64,000 bases of DNA, from contig NZ_JBHRSZ010000009.1 of NCBI RefSeq assembly GCF_042646085.1, positions 124,001 through 188,000 on the forward strand, written 5' to 3'. Origin of the DNA: Litoribrevibacter euphylliae (GTDB lineage: Bacteria > Pseudomonadota > Gammaproteobacteria > Pseudomonadales > Litoribrevibacteraceae). The translations under genes and the position numbers were made by a program. This document shows, in pieces, positions 8,836-17,371 of this stretch (its first letter is position 1; each line of letters starts with the position of its first letter). Below the pieces are notes generated by a model. It had not been told where the DNA came from. It worked only from the letters and a program-made list of their open reading frames with translations, and did no database searches.

Positions 8836-10260
8836 CTAGAACTGGAAGTACAGAAAAGGTGAAAAGCTGCTTGCTGAAAGCTTGGTAATTGCCAACAGAA
8901 AAGCGCCCCATAAAAATACGGCCTGCAGTCCTGATACATGGCTCATGAAATACACGTCTTGTTTAAGAGCGTAAAAACGACGATTCATAAAACCAGTGAT
9001 GACGACCCAAATCAGGCCTGCAACCAGGAAGGCTAAGGTCATCTGAGACGTACCAAGAATGATTGGGCTCAAAGACCCTATTCCATTTAAGCCAAATGCT
9101 CCGGCATAGATCTCTAATGAATGCGAGGTGTCTCCGGTGATAAACAACGGCATCGACATCACCACCATGGCTACTGCCAGCAAGTTACGCCACAAGCTAT
9201 ACGGCGAGGTAATGTTGGTTGTAATCCCTAACACCTTCTCCATCACCATAAAGAAGCCGTAATAGACACCAAAGAAAATGAACGAAAAGCTGGCTCCATG
9301 CCAAAGGCCCGATAGCAGCATGGTTAAGAAAGAAGCCAACAGCGCAGTTACAAGACCAGTATTAATGATCGGTATATAGACATAATCGCGAAGAAATTCG
9401 GATAAAGTCAGGTGCCAACGACGCCAGAACTCAGTAAGGCTCATCGCCAAGAAGGGTTGATTGAAGTTCTCTGCGAATCTAAAGCCCATCATCATTCCCA
9501 GGCCAATAGCCATATCGCTGTATCCGGAGAAGTCAAAATACAGTTGAACGATTGACGCTAAACAGCCAATCCATGCGTCCATCATGGTCGGCTCTGAGGC
9601 ACTCATAATGTAAGAATTGAGAGGCGCAATAGAATCAGCAATAAGAACTTTCTTAGTGAAACCGAGCATGAAACGGCAAGCTCCCAGAGAGAACAATTCC
9701 CACGAATGGGTTCGCTCTCTAAGCTGCTTTTCAATCAACCGATAACGAAGAATGGGGCCAGCAATTAACTGAGGAAACAGGGATATAAAGGCCGCAAAAT
9801 CTACAAATCGATGAGTAGGTTCAGCATCTTTACGGTAAATATCGACAATATAACTTAGTGCCTGGAAGACATAGAACGAAATCCCAAGCGGTAGAATGAT
9901 ATGTTCAAGCGTGAAGGTATTGATACCAAATTGACCGAGCGCATTAGCTAATACCTCTGCCCCGAAGTTGGCGTATTTGAAGTAACCTAGCGTTGCCAGG
10001 TTACCGATCACTCCTACCGTTAACCAACGAAACGCGGCTTTTTTATTTTCATCCCTTAACTTATGGATTTTTAGGCCAAAGACGTAATTCCAATAGGTTA
10101 TTCCAATGAATAACAGCAAAAAATCAGGACGCCACCATGCGTAGAAGCTATAGCTTCCCAGCACAATAATAAAAGAACGCCAAGAGGCTTTTGATGCAAA
10201 ATACATCAATAGATAAAAGGGTAAAAACAAGAACAGGAATATATTTGATGTAAAAATCAC
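8836..10260 (-). CDS. algI: Alginate O-acetyltransferase AlgI (MBOAT family)
   Basis: Polytopic inner-membrane MBOAT protein that brings acetyl groups across the membrane for alginate acetylation. Many hydrophobic segments are spread over 474 residues. The MBOAT signature FWRRWHLTLSEFLRDYVYIP (about 278-297) and the catalytic His in SGLWHGASFSF (His321) are intact. The start codon is GTG with GGGAG ten bases before it, overlapping the algE stop region. Immediate neighbours are algE upstream (14 nt) and algJ downstream (9 nt). Other MBOAT/AlgI-like proteins acetylate cellulose or other polymers, but the surrounding genes make alginate the clear substrate. Confidence 0.95.
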   Translation of the reverse strand: MIFTSNIFLFLFLPFYLLMYFASKASWRSFIIVLGSYSFYAWWRPDFLLLFIGITYWNYVFGLKIHKLRDENKKAAFRWLTVGVIGNLATLGYFKYANFGAEVLANALGQFGINTFTLEHIILPLGISFYVFQALSYIVDIYRKDAEPTHRFVDFAAFISLFPQLIAGPILRYRLIEKQLRERTHSWELFSLGACRFMLGFTKKVLIADSIAPLNSYIMSASEPTMMDAWIGCLASIVQLYFDFSGYSDMAIGLGMMMGFRFAENFNQPFLAMSLTEFWRRWHLTLSEFLRDYVYIPIINTGLVTALLASFLTMLLSGLWHGASFSFIFFGVYYGFFMVMEKVLGITTNITSPYSLWRNLLAVAMVVMSMPLFITGDTSHSLEIYAGAFGLNGIGSLSPIILGTSQMTLAFLVAGLIWVVITGFMNRRFYALKQDVYFMSHVSGLQAVFLWGAFLLAITKLSASSFSPFLYFQF

Positions 10261-10274
10261 GGCCTAATCACTCC

Positions 10275-11621
10275 CTAGAACGTCGCATTCAATCCGACAG
10301 AAACTCGGTAATCATCTGGTGATCCTTGAATAGCATCGCCACCATTAAAGAAACCTGCTGATAGCAGCAGATCAATTCCTAACTCCCTTCCACGAACTCG
10401 CTTAGGAAACAACTCCGTGAAATAGAACACTTCGTACGACTGGCCTATGGATTTTCCATCCCCGTTGGCATAGGCATCACCAATACTTACCGCTAAATCA
10501 AGTTCAGCGTTTCGTTTTTCCATATCAAAGGCTAAAAACTCGATATGACTTCTGTCATCTAACTGATACTCAGCCATGACACCCAAAAAACGAATATTGG
10601 ATAAATTGTTATTCACCATAGTGCCCGATAGGCCGGTACTGTATTGTCCGGTTTTACTCACTCGATCAGTTTGTACTGGAGATAAGGCATGCCCTGAAAA
10701 TGGGTTCTCAGGACTGTCTGTCATCCCGACTCGAACACCCACTTTGAAACGATGGCGATCTAGTCTAAATTGGTCATAGATCTCAGAAACAAAAGCCCAG
10801 CCTTGTACACTTTGGTCTGCATTAATGAAGGATGAACCTGAATTGATATGCTGGTATTCACCATTAATTAAGGAAAAGTCGCTGTAAAAGAAAAGCTCGT
10901 GCTCATCGTTTATTTGCGAATGAGCATCAAAGAAATAGCCAAGTTTCACGCCTTCAAAATCAGAGACTTCCAAATCATGGTCATAAGAATGGTCATACTG
11001 CCCAAATGCCCTGATACCACTACGAATAGAAGGACCAGTTAAGAACCACAACTCACCAAACAGATAAGTCACATCTTTCTGATCATTATTGAGTTCATTA
11101 GTATCGGTGTTGTAGTTATAGAATTGTTGACCTAGAGCCAGAAAGCCTCCATACAGCGTTTTATCAAATTCAAACTTGACTGACTCAATACTGTCATCCC
11201 ACCAAATACCGTAATAATCAGAATACTGTTGGCGCCCTACTGTTAAGCTCACAGAAGGTAAATCAAACAAACGGTTCTTTCTTACATAGAACTCACGCGC
11301 CTCAAGATAAACACCTTCGAATTGTTGCCCAGAGGAAAATGAATCTGAGATTTCTTCTGACGAACTGGCTACAAACCAAGGACGGAAGAAAACATCCCAC
11401 GTAGGCCAATCCAAACCTGGAATCGAAAATAAGTAAGAACCATCGTATTTGAAGCTATAGTTGAAGGACTCTTCTTCATTCAGAGTGTCTTGCTCGAAGT
11501 AGTTCCCTTGAAGTACAACCTTATGCGTATCTTGTAGAACAAAATTTTCAAACTCAGTTTCAGCCCGTACAAAACTGGACGCCCAAAATAAGAAATAGAT
11601 AGCGATTAGAGAGAACTTCAT
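10275..11621 (-). CDS. algE: Alginate export outer-membrane porin AlgE
   Basis: Outer-membrane beta-barrel through which alginate leaves the cell. The signal peptide ends at FVRA. Alternating hydrophobic strands run to a C-terminal aromatic residue (VSVGLNATF), the usual outer-membrane sorting signal. Family-like stretches include SVSLTVGRQQYSDYYGIWWDDSIESVKF split over two strands and FKVGVRVGMTDS. Length 448 is slightly below Pseudomonas AlgE (about 490). The ATG overlaps the algK stop (ATGA), implying coupling. The loops that carry the selectivity residues cannot be aligned by eye, so polymer specificity rests on context. Confidence 0.9.
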   Translation of the reverse strand: MKFSLIAIYFLFWASSFVRAETEFENFVLQDTHKVVLQGNYFEQDTLNEEESFNYSFKYDGSYLFSIPGLDWPTWDVFFRPWFVASSSEEISDSFSSGQQFEGVYLEAREFYVRKNRLFDLPSVSLTVGRQQYSDYYGIWWDDSIESVKFEFDKTLYGGFLALGQQFYNYNTDTNELNNDQKDVTYLFGELWFLTGPSIRSGIRAFGQYDHSYDHDLEVSDFEGVKLGYFFDAHSQINDEHELFFYSDFSLINGEYQHINSGSSFINADQSVQGWAFVSEIYDQFRLDRHRFKVGVRVGMTDSPENPFSGHALSPVQTDRVSKTGQYSTGLSGTMVNNNLSNIRFLGVMAEYQLDDRSHIEFLAFDMEKRNAELDLAVSIGDAYANGDGKSIGQSYEVFYFTELFPKRVRGRELGIDLLLSAGFFNGGDAIQGSPDDYRVSVGLNATF

Positions 11622-12973
11622 AAACTCGCCCCCTCTCTCAATACATACAGTGAGAGGTACTTCTGATATGCCTCTTCACCGGCATTCAACTCTTCCAGCT
11701 GCATCTCTTTTGTCAAACTTTCCAAGAACACATCAGAAGCGTCATTGCCCAAATACGACGCAAGTTTGCTGTAACCAAAGGCTTTGGACTTATCGTTCAC
11801 AATGCCCCGTCCACCGCGATAAATGTTGGCAATCTTTTGATAACCAACCGGACTACCGCGTTCAGCGGCTCTTAAATAGGTTTTAATGGCTTGTGGTTGA
11901 TCAACTTGATCCAATCCACCCATGCTATACAAGTCACCCAACCCTATGGTCGCTTCAAGTACACCTTCAGAGTCCAATTTCGCCAGAATGCCATACGCTT
12001 TATCAGGCTGTAGTTTCTTCCACTCCCTAACAATATAAAGAGACGCTTCAAGTAGCTGTCCTTTTTGAGGTTCAGTGGCAGAAACCTGCTGAATAATCTT
12101 TTGAGTTTCTGGATAAGAAAAATTAAGAGGAAAAGACAACATGTATTCAGCACGCACCGAATATGCCTCCTGATAACCACCGTCGATGGCTTGATCCAGC
12201 CAAAAGATCACTTCCTGGTTGAACTCTTCAGATAAACTGCGTAAACGATTGGCAATAGATAGCTTCGAAGCGGTATCAACTGAATCAATGTCTTTTTTCA
12301 GTTGATTAGCAAACTGGGAAAATCGAGTGAATTTCCCTTCTTCGGGAAGAGAATCAAAATAAATGCGGATTGCACGGGTGCTGTCTTTGGATGCATCAAC
12401 AAAGAAAGGTTCAGCAGCGTCCATGCTTTCAAAGAAAGCCAATGAGACAGCTTTATAGAGTTTACCCTGACAATCCTCAATACAAACACCGTCATGTAAT
12501 GAAATTAGCTGATCTATCCGAGTTTCAGAAAAGAGTTCAGGATAAGTAACAAAGATCTCTAAACCAGCAATGACAGTTTGAGCATTTTTTTCAAAGAAAA
12601 AGGACTCATTGAGGTTGCTGTAAAATTGCTGGTTAAGATCCGTTAGCCAATCGTACTGATCCGAAAGTCGCGCTAAAGAAGTGATGGATCGAATGACACC
12701 TCGACCTTTTTGATAACTCTGTTGATACCAGTAACTCGCCTCTTTTAATGACTCAACATTAGAGTTTTCTGCCAACACATCGGCCAACATTACTTGGGCA
12801 GACGAAGAACCAGCTTCGGCAAGAATTCGAATATCCGCTTCTAAGTTAGCCTGATCGTCTTGATGTAACTGATAGCGGATATCCGTCATTCCCATGACAT
12901 CAGAATATGCCGCTGAACTCAGTGCAACGCTGATCAACAATAGAAGTAATCGACGGGTGTTTTTCTTAATCAT
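11618..12973 (-). CDS. algK: Alginate export TPR/Sel1-repeat scaffold AlgK, no lipobox
   Basis: AlgK is a helical TPR-like periplasmic protein that links the polymerase complex to AlgE and helps AlgE assembly. Sel1-type repeats are evident in the C-terminal third (IGLGDLYSMGGLDQVDQPQ and YQKIANIYRGGRGIVNDKSK), and further helical repeats precede them. Size 451 fits Pseudomonas AlgK (about 475). The N-terminus is a plain signal peptide (RRLLLLLISVALSSAAYS-DV) without the lipobox Cys that makes Pseudomonas AlgK an outer-membrane lipoprotein. So it would be soluble unless the start is misplaced; the sequence just upstream of 12973 shows no alternative lipoprotein signal. It overlaps algE by 4 nt. 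Confidence 0.87.
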   Translation of the reverse strand: MIKKNTRRLLLLLISVALSSAAYSDVMGMTDIRYQLHQDDQANLEADIRILAEAGSSSAQVMLADVLAENSNVESLKEASYWYQQSYQKGRGVIRSITSLARLSDQYDWLTDLNQQFYSNLNESFFFEKNAQTVIAGLEIFVTYPELFSETRIDQLISLHDGVCIEDCQGKLYKAVSLAFFESMDAAEPFFVDASKDSTRAIRIYFDSLPEEGKFTRFSQFANQLKKDIDSVDTASKLSIANRLRSLSEEFNQEVIFWLDQAIDGGYQEAYSVRAEYMLSFPLNFSYPETQKIIQQVSATEPQKGQLLEASLYIVREWKKLQPDKAYGILAKLDSEGVLEATIGLGDLYSMGGLDQVDQPQAIKTYLRAAERGSPVGYQKIANIYRGGRGIVNDKSKAFGYSKLASYLGNDASDVFLESLTKEMQLEELNAGEEAYQKYLSLYVLREGASL

Positions 12974-12995
12974 CCTGAAACATCATCCTCAAAAA

Positions 12996-14141
12996 CTACT
13001 GAGCTTGAGACCAATTCATGTGACCTAGGCCAAACCCTGTATCAATAATGACTTCTGCGGGTTTCAGATAATCAGCTGGTGAATATGGCAATGACGGTTC
13101 AATCGACAAAATCAAAGAACCGGTTTCTTCATCAACTTCCGACTTAAGAATTTTTCCTGGAACGCTCTCTTCATCACCGAACTTTCTGAGATAAACCCCA
13201 TGGATGGAGCTCAAGTCATCAATACGAACAAATGGAACCGTTGCTTTGACATACAAAGGAGAATCGAGAGGTAATAAATGCATCAATTCTTGCTCTTTGT
13301 AAGCGTACTTATCTACGCTCTGCTTTGGGTAATAAACAAAGCAATCGCAAGGGGAAGCAATGACCGTCTCTAATAGAGCTTTGCCCAAGATCAGCTGAAG
13401 ATCCTGATCCGAAATATCCGATAGGGCTTTCAAATCTTCAGGCGTATTAAAGCTTGTAGTTAGCTGGCTAGAGATGGTCGCAATTGGATCGCCTGTTTTG
13501 GTTTTATCACCTTCGACCATAAAATCGACATAACCATTACTCGGCATGGAGATAATAAAGGCATCAGAAGATACACTTGCTGTCGTTGCTTTAATTTCAA
13601 AGAAATAGGCATAGAGCTTAGTTAACAACAAAGAAGCAATGGTCAAACCGACAGCAAAGTACGCGAGAGTGCCTGACAGTGCTTTGAATCGGTCGGCAAA
13701 GCCCCGTGAAGTATCCGCTTTGACTTTTCTCTGCTTGATCAGGTTCTCACGTTGAACAACATTCAGAACACCATTCGCAGAAACAAGATCACCTGAGATA
13801 TAAGATGAAATAATGTATCTGAGCGTATCAAGTTGCTTAGGCTCCACATCAACAAAGCTGATCTTGGTTTCACGTTGCTGGGAGATCACCTTTGCCTTCA
13901 ATGGTAAATCGAGATTGAATTCGGCCAATTTGAACTCAATGGTGATATCTAGGAGCTGGTTCTGAGTCAGTTTAACCTCAGTTATAAACGCAGCTCCGCC
14001 CAAAGAGATATCTTCCAGCTGAGATTCAACGAGTTTGTTATTGGCGGTAAAGGTAACTAATGCAGGCACCTTTACTCGTATATGCTGACGTTCATCAATT
14101 GCTTCATGAACTACTGAATTAACAGCACTTTCCGTTGCCAT
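12996..14141 (-). CDS. alg44: Alginate polymerase co-subunit Alg44 (PilZ c-di-GMP receptor)
   Basis: Inner-membrane protein that senses c-di-GMP and activates Alg8. The N-terminal PilZ domain contains both nucleotide-binding motifs, RQHIR (Arg18-Arg22) and DISLGG (Asp44, Ser46, Gly49), at nearly the same residue numbers as in Pseudomonas Alg44. A single membrane segment follows near 155-180, then an HlyD/MFP-like periplasmic domain to residue 381 (Pseudomonas 389). The start has AAGGA nine bases upstream and lies 14 nt after alg8; algK follows after 22 nt. Intact PilZ residues imply that polymer synthesis is controlled by c-di-GMP after transcription. Confidence 0.95.
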   Translation of the reverse strand: MATESAVNSVVHEAIDERQHIRVKVPALVTFTANNKLVESQLEDISLGGAAFITEVKLTQNQLLDITIEFKLAEFNLDLPLKAKVISQQRETKISFVDVEPKQLDTLRYIISSYISGDLVSANGVLNVVQRENLIKQRKVKADTSRGFADRFKALSGTLAYFAVGLTIASLLLTKLYAYFFEIKATTASVSSDAFIISMPSNGYVDFMVEGDKTKTGDPIATISSQLTTSFNTPEDLKALSDISDQDLQLILGKALLETVIASPCDCFVYYPKQSVDKYAYKEQELMHLLPLDSPLYVKATVPFVRIDDLSSIHGVYLRKFGDEESVPGKILKSEVDEETGSLILSIEPSLPYSPADYLKPAEVIIDTGFGLGHMNWSQAQ

Positions 14142-14155
14142 AAAGACATTCCTTC

Positions 14156-15694
14156 TTAACTAATATTTGAGAAATCTAAAATCAAAGCCACAACACCCAA
14201 GAAAATAGATATTGATGAGAACAGCATTACTTTTGATGACCACCAATTCAGTAGTTTGTCGATATTTCCTGAGCCGCTGTCCAACTTAGTTTTCTGACGA
14301 GTCCAGCTCTGTTGATCCATATGAAACATCGAGTAAACTTTCATAACCGAGCCGACGATCTGGTTGTAATACAGAGCCAGTGGATACATGGGATCTACCT
14401 TATGACCGGAAAACAAAAACAGCAGCGTTACTATGGTTCTAGAGATGGCAATCCATAAAAGATAAACCAGTAAGAAATCTACGCTGTAGAGCATTGCTGC
14501 AATAAAGGTTGTTACCAGTCCTAATAGGCACGTCCACATTGAAATTCGTTGGTCGTATAGAACGTAGGTGGTGAACAGCCCAAGTCGGCGCCAACCTAAC
14601 AACTTCACAGACCTGAAATTTTGCCTTAAAGAGTTTCCATACCAGCGATACATTAACTGCCGCGTTGCTCGGAAGAAGTTGCTGTCGGGTGGATGCTCGA
14701 TCGTCAAGGTGTCACTATCTGGCACATAGAAGGTGTCCCAGCCTTGCGACATCAAACTGAACCAAGACGACTTGTCATCCCCGGTTAAAAACTGAAAGCG
14801 ACCTAGTCGCCAGTGATTCAAAAAGTCAGCTTGAACATCTTTAATGAAATCAGCATCAACAATGGCTTCAGCTCTAAAGAAAGATAACCGCCCTGTCATA
14901 GTCATAACGCGTTTAGATAAGGCCATCGAACACATATTGATATGACGCTGAACAAAGCGCATGGTGTGCCATTCACGAATGAACTTGCCACCTTCCACTT
15001 CACAAAATTCGTTCGTCGTAATCCCACCCACAGTTGGCAGATAGCCGAAAAACTTCACTGCATTTTCAACACAACCAGGAAGTAATTGTGTATCACCATC
15101 AACTACACCAACCACAGAGTTTCTATCCGGCATTTGCCGCGATAGAGCACGAAAAGCATGTGCAAGGCCATCTCGTTTCCCCGTTCCTCTGGCTCGAACG
15201 ACAATGAGTTTTACCTGTTCAGGGTCAGAGACTTCTGCTTCCATAATCTCTTGAATCAATCGCTCATCCGCTTTTTCCACGATAGACACAATTACGGTCA
15301 CAGGAACAGATAACCGTTGGCATTCCTGAAAGACTGAACGGTAAACCTTGTAAGTGGTTTCTGGAGGAATACGAAAGCTCGTCACGACCATGTAAATATG
15401 AGAAGGCAGAAATTCATCGCCTGAAGCATCTACTTCAGCCCGCATCTTGGGAAATCGCCAATGCAGAAAGTACATGCCTCGTAGGTAATGCATCACAGCA
15501 TTGCTGTATCGCCACAGTCCAACCGCACCAATTAGGAAGATGAACTTGGTGTGGTCTGGGTCCAAATAGATGAGATCAACAGAGCTGGCTAAGATGGCAA
15601 TCAGCCCAAAAAGACACATCCAGCCAAAGAACTTGGAAGCAATCCCTTGGATTGCGTCCAAACTCAACCTGCGTTCAAACAAAGAAGAAGCCAT
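14156..15694 (-). CDS. alg8: Alginate polymerase glycosyltransferase Alg8
   Basis: Processive family 2 glycosyltransferase of the inner membrane that polymerises GDP-mannuronate. Two N-terminal membrane segments precede a cytosolic domain with VVDGDTQLLPG (DxD-type), TGDDKSSW (catalytic Asp region) and RQLMYRW (QxxxRW), followed by further membrane segments. FIFLIGAVGLWRYS matches the Alg8 N-terminal region. The open frame extends to 15760, but that would overlap algD by 41 nt; the ATG at 15694 has GAGAAGAG upstream and gives the family length (about 512; Pseudomonas about 494). The ATG two codons earlier (15700) is the alternative. Partner Alg44 is encoded next. Confidence 0.94.
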   Translation of the reverse strand: MASSLFERRLSLDAIQGIASKFFGWMCLFGLIAILASSVDLIYLDPDHTKFIFLIGAVGLWRYSNAVMHYLRGMYFLHWRFPKMRAEVDASGDEFLPSHIYMVVTSFRIPPETTYKVYRSVFQECQRLSVPVTVIVSIVEKADERLIQEIMEAEVSDPEQVKLIVVRARGTGKRDGLAHAFRALSRQMPDRNSVVGVVDGDTQLLPGCVENAVKFFGYLPTVGGITTNEFCEVEGGKFIREWHTMRFVQRHINMCSMALSKRVMTMTGRLSFFRAEAIVDADFIKDVQADFLNHWRLGRFQFLTGDDKSSWFSLMSQGWDTFYVPDSDTLTIEHPPDSNFFRATRQLMYRWYGNSLRQNFRSVKLLGWRRLGLFTTYVLYDQRISMWTCLLGLVTTFIAAMLYSVDFLLVYLLWIAISRTIVTLLFLFSGHKVDPMYPLALYYNQIVGSVMKVYSMFHMDQQSWTRQKTKLDSGSGNIDKLLNWWSSKVMLFSSISIFLGVVALILDFSNIS

Positions 15695-15719
15695 AGTCAT
15701 CTCTTCTCGAATGCTGGGA

Positions 15720-17030
15720 TTACCAGCAAATTCCAAGACGATTTTCGCAGGATGGATCATTCATAAACCCAACCAGGTCTACGACTTTCTTTGAACCATT
15801 GGCTTTTTCTAAAACAGCCTCAAACTCCTTCGAAGCATTACCAAGAATGATGACATCTGAATGGTCAATAACCGAATCAATGTCCTGATCTAACAAGTTC
15901 GCGACATGAGGAATAACATGTTCTATGTATTCTTTATTCGCACCATGCAAACGGGCGTAATCCACATTTTTATCGTAAATTTTGAGGTCGTAGCCTTTAC
16001 CGTACAAACGCTCAACCAGTTCAACTAATGGGCTTTCACGCAGATCATCAGTCCCTGCTTTGAAGCTAATTCCAAGGAAACCGATTTTTTTCTTACCTAA
16101 TCCGGTAATCATTCGGAAACCGTTATCCACGTGCATTTCATTACTGTGCATGAGGTTGTTAATGAGCGGGGTTTTGATACCTTTCTGACGGCTTAAGTGA
16201 TTCAATGCACGCACATCTTTTGGCAAGCAAGAGCCACCAAAAGCAAAGCCAGGTCGCATGTAGTACGAAGAGATATTGAGCTTCTTATCTTCACAGACGA
16301 TCTTCATCACTTCTCGACCATCAACACCTACGTTTTTGGCGATGGTTCCAATCTCATTACCAAAGGCAACTTTTGTAGCATGCCAAACATTGCAGGTGTA
16401 CTTGATCATCTCTGCAACTTCGATAGTGTTTCGAATGACAGGCGAATCAATCCCTTCATAGATTGACTCAAGAATGTCTCCTGAACGCTGATCATATTCA
16501 CCAATGACCGTCATCTCAGGCTCGTAAAAATCCTCTATCGCGGTACTTTCACGTAGAAATTCAGGATTCATTGCTAAGCCAAAGTCTTCTCCGACTTTTT
16601 TCCCAGAGAATTCTTCCAGAATGGGCAACAACTGACCCATAACAGTACCCGGCAGCACTGTACTGCGAATAACGACTAAGTGATAATTATTCTTAAGTTT
16701 TAAGGCATTACCTATTTGCTGACAGACTTCTTCTAGGTAGCGTGTATCTAAACTGCCATCAACACGGCTAGGTGTACCTACACAAACGATTGAAATTTCT
16801 GAATTTAAAACAGCTTGTTCATGATCTTTTGAAGCAGTGAACTTTTTGTTGGAAACAACGTCAGAGATTAAAGAAGCCAAACCAGCTTCTACAATTGGAG
16901 GGAGTCCTTGGTTGATGAGATTTATTTTATGATCACTAACATCAATGCCAATTATGTTATGACCATTGTTAGCAAGACAAACGCCGCAAACGGTCCCGAC
17001 ATAACCGAGACCAAATATACTGATATCCAT
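15720..17030 (-). CDS. algD: GDP-mannose 6-dehydrogenase AlgD
   Basis: Commits GDP-mannose to alginate by oxidising it twice to GDP-mannuronate with NAD. The Rossmann start MDISIFGLGYVGTVCG, NQGLPPIVEAGL and the catalytic loop FAFGGSCLPKDVRAL with Cys268 sit at the same position as the Pseudomonas enzyme, and 436 residues equals its length. GAGGCAGG lies seven bases before the ATG. It is the first gene of the leftward operon; the promoter must lie in 17031-17371, which it shares with the divergent algL2. I see no clear AlgU-type GAACTT/TCTGA promoter there. Confidence 0.97.
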   Translation of the reverse strand: MDISIFGLGYVGTVCGVCLANNGHNIIGIDVSDHKINLINQGLPPIVEAGLASLISDVVSNKKFTASKDHEQAVLNSEISIVCVGTPSRVDGSLDTRYLEEVCQQIGNALKLKNNYHLVVIRSTVLPGTVMGQLLPILEEFSGKKVGEDFGLAMNPEFLRESTAIEDFYEPEMTVIGEYDQRSGDILESIYEGIDSPVIRNTIEVAEMIKYTCNVWHATKVAFGNEIGTIAKNVGVDGREVMKIVCEDKKLNISSYYMRPGFAFGGSCLPKDVRALNHLSRQKGIKTPLINNLMHSNEMHVDNGFRMITGLGKKKIGFLGISFKAGTDDLRESPLVELVERLYGKGYDLKIYDKNVDYARLHGANKEYIEHVIPHVANLLDQDIDSVIDHSDVIILGNASKEFEAVLEKANGSKKVVDLVGFMNDPSCENRLGICW

Positions 17031-17371
17031 TCTTAAACCTGCCTCAATTTAAATTTAAAACAATCCATTTCATATATGGAACAATTATTTAAATTATCCG
17101 GCACGATTTTTAAAATCCCATACGAATTTATTATTATTTTTAGAATTCAAATTCTAAAAATAACTCACAAAACCTCATACCAACCAAAAAAATATTTGAC
17201 ATGCAATTATTTTCTTCGAAGTAAGTGCTCTTTTTACAAAATTACTCATTTAATTCACATTTATTTCAATAAATAATCAATTTCTAACTACTGAAATCCC
17301 CCCCCAACTATTAAATTACCGCCTTATTGACAAACCTCTTATTTTAAATTCATTAAAACAAGGCGAGTAAG
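17031..17371. promoter_or_regulatory. Divergent algD / algL2 control region
   Basis: A very AT-rich 341-bp gap between two divergent alginate genes, with no ORF I would support. It holds a perfect 13-bp inverted repeat (17134-17163), two TTGACA hexamers on the + strand (17196-17201 and 17327-17332) that could serve as -35 elements although no good -10 follows, a run of eight C at 17298-17305, and an AAGGCGAG ribosome site before algL2. Leftward, GAGGCAGG precedes algD. Both operons must start here. Confidence 0.6.
17134..17163. repeat. Perfect 13-bp inverted repeat in algD-algL2 gap
   Basis: The arm TTATTTTTAGAAT and its exact complement ATTCTAAAAATAA are separated by only TCAA, a 30-bp near-palindrome lying 104 bp from algD and 209 bp from algL2. 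It could be an operator for a dimeric regulator. A terminator is unlikely because it lies upstream of both genes. Confidence 0.6.

Noticed and set aside
17031..17371. AlgU-type promoter (GAACTT/TCTGA) before algD
   Set aside because: Searched on both strands by eye; no acceptable match at a sensible spacing.
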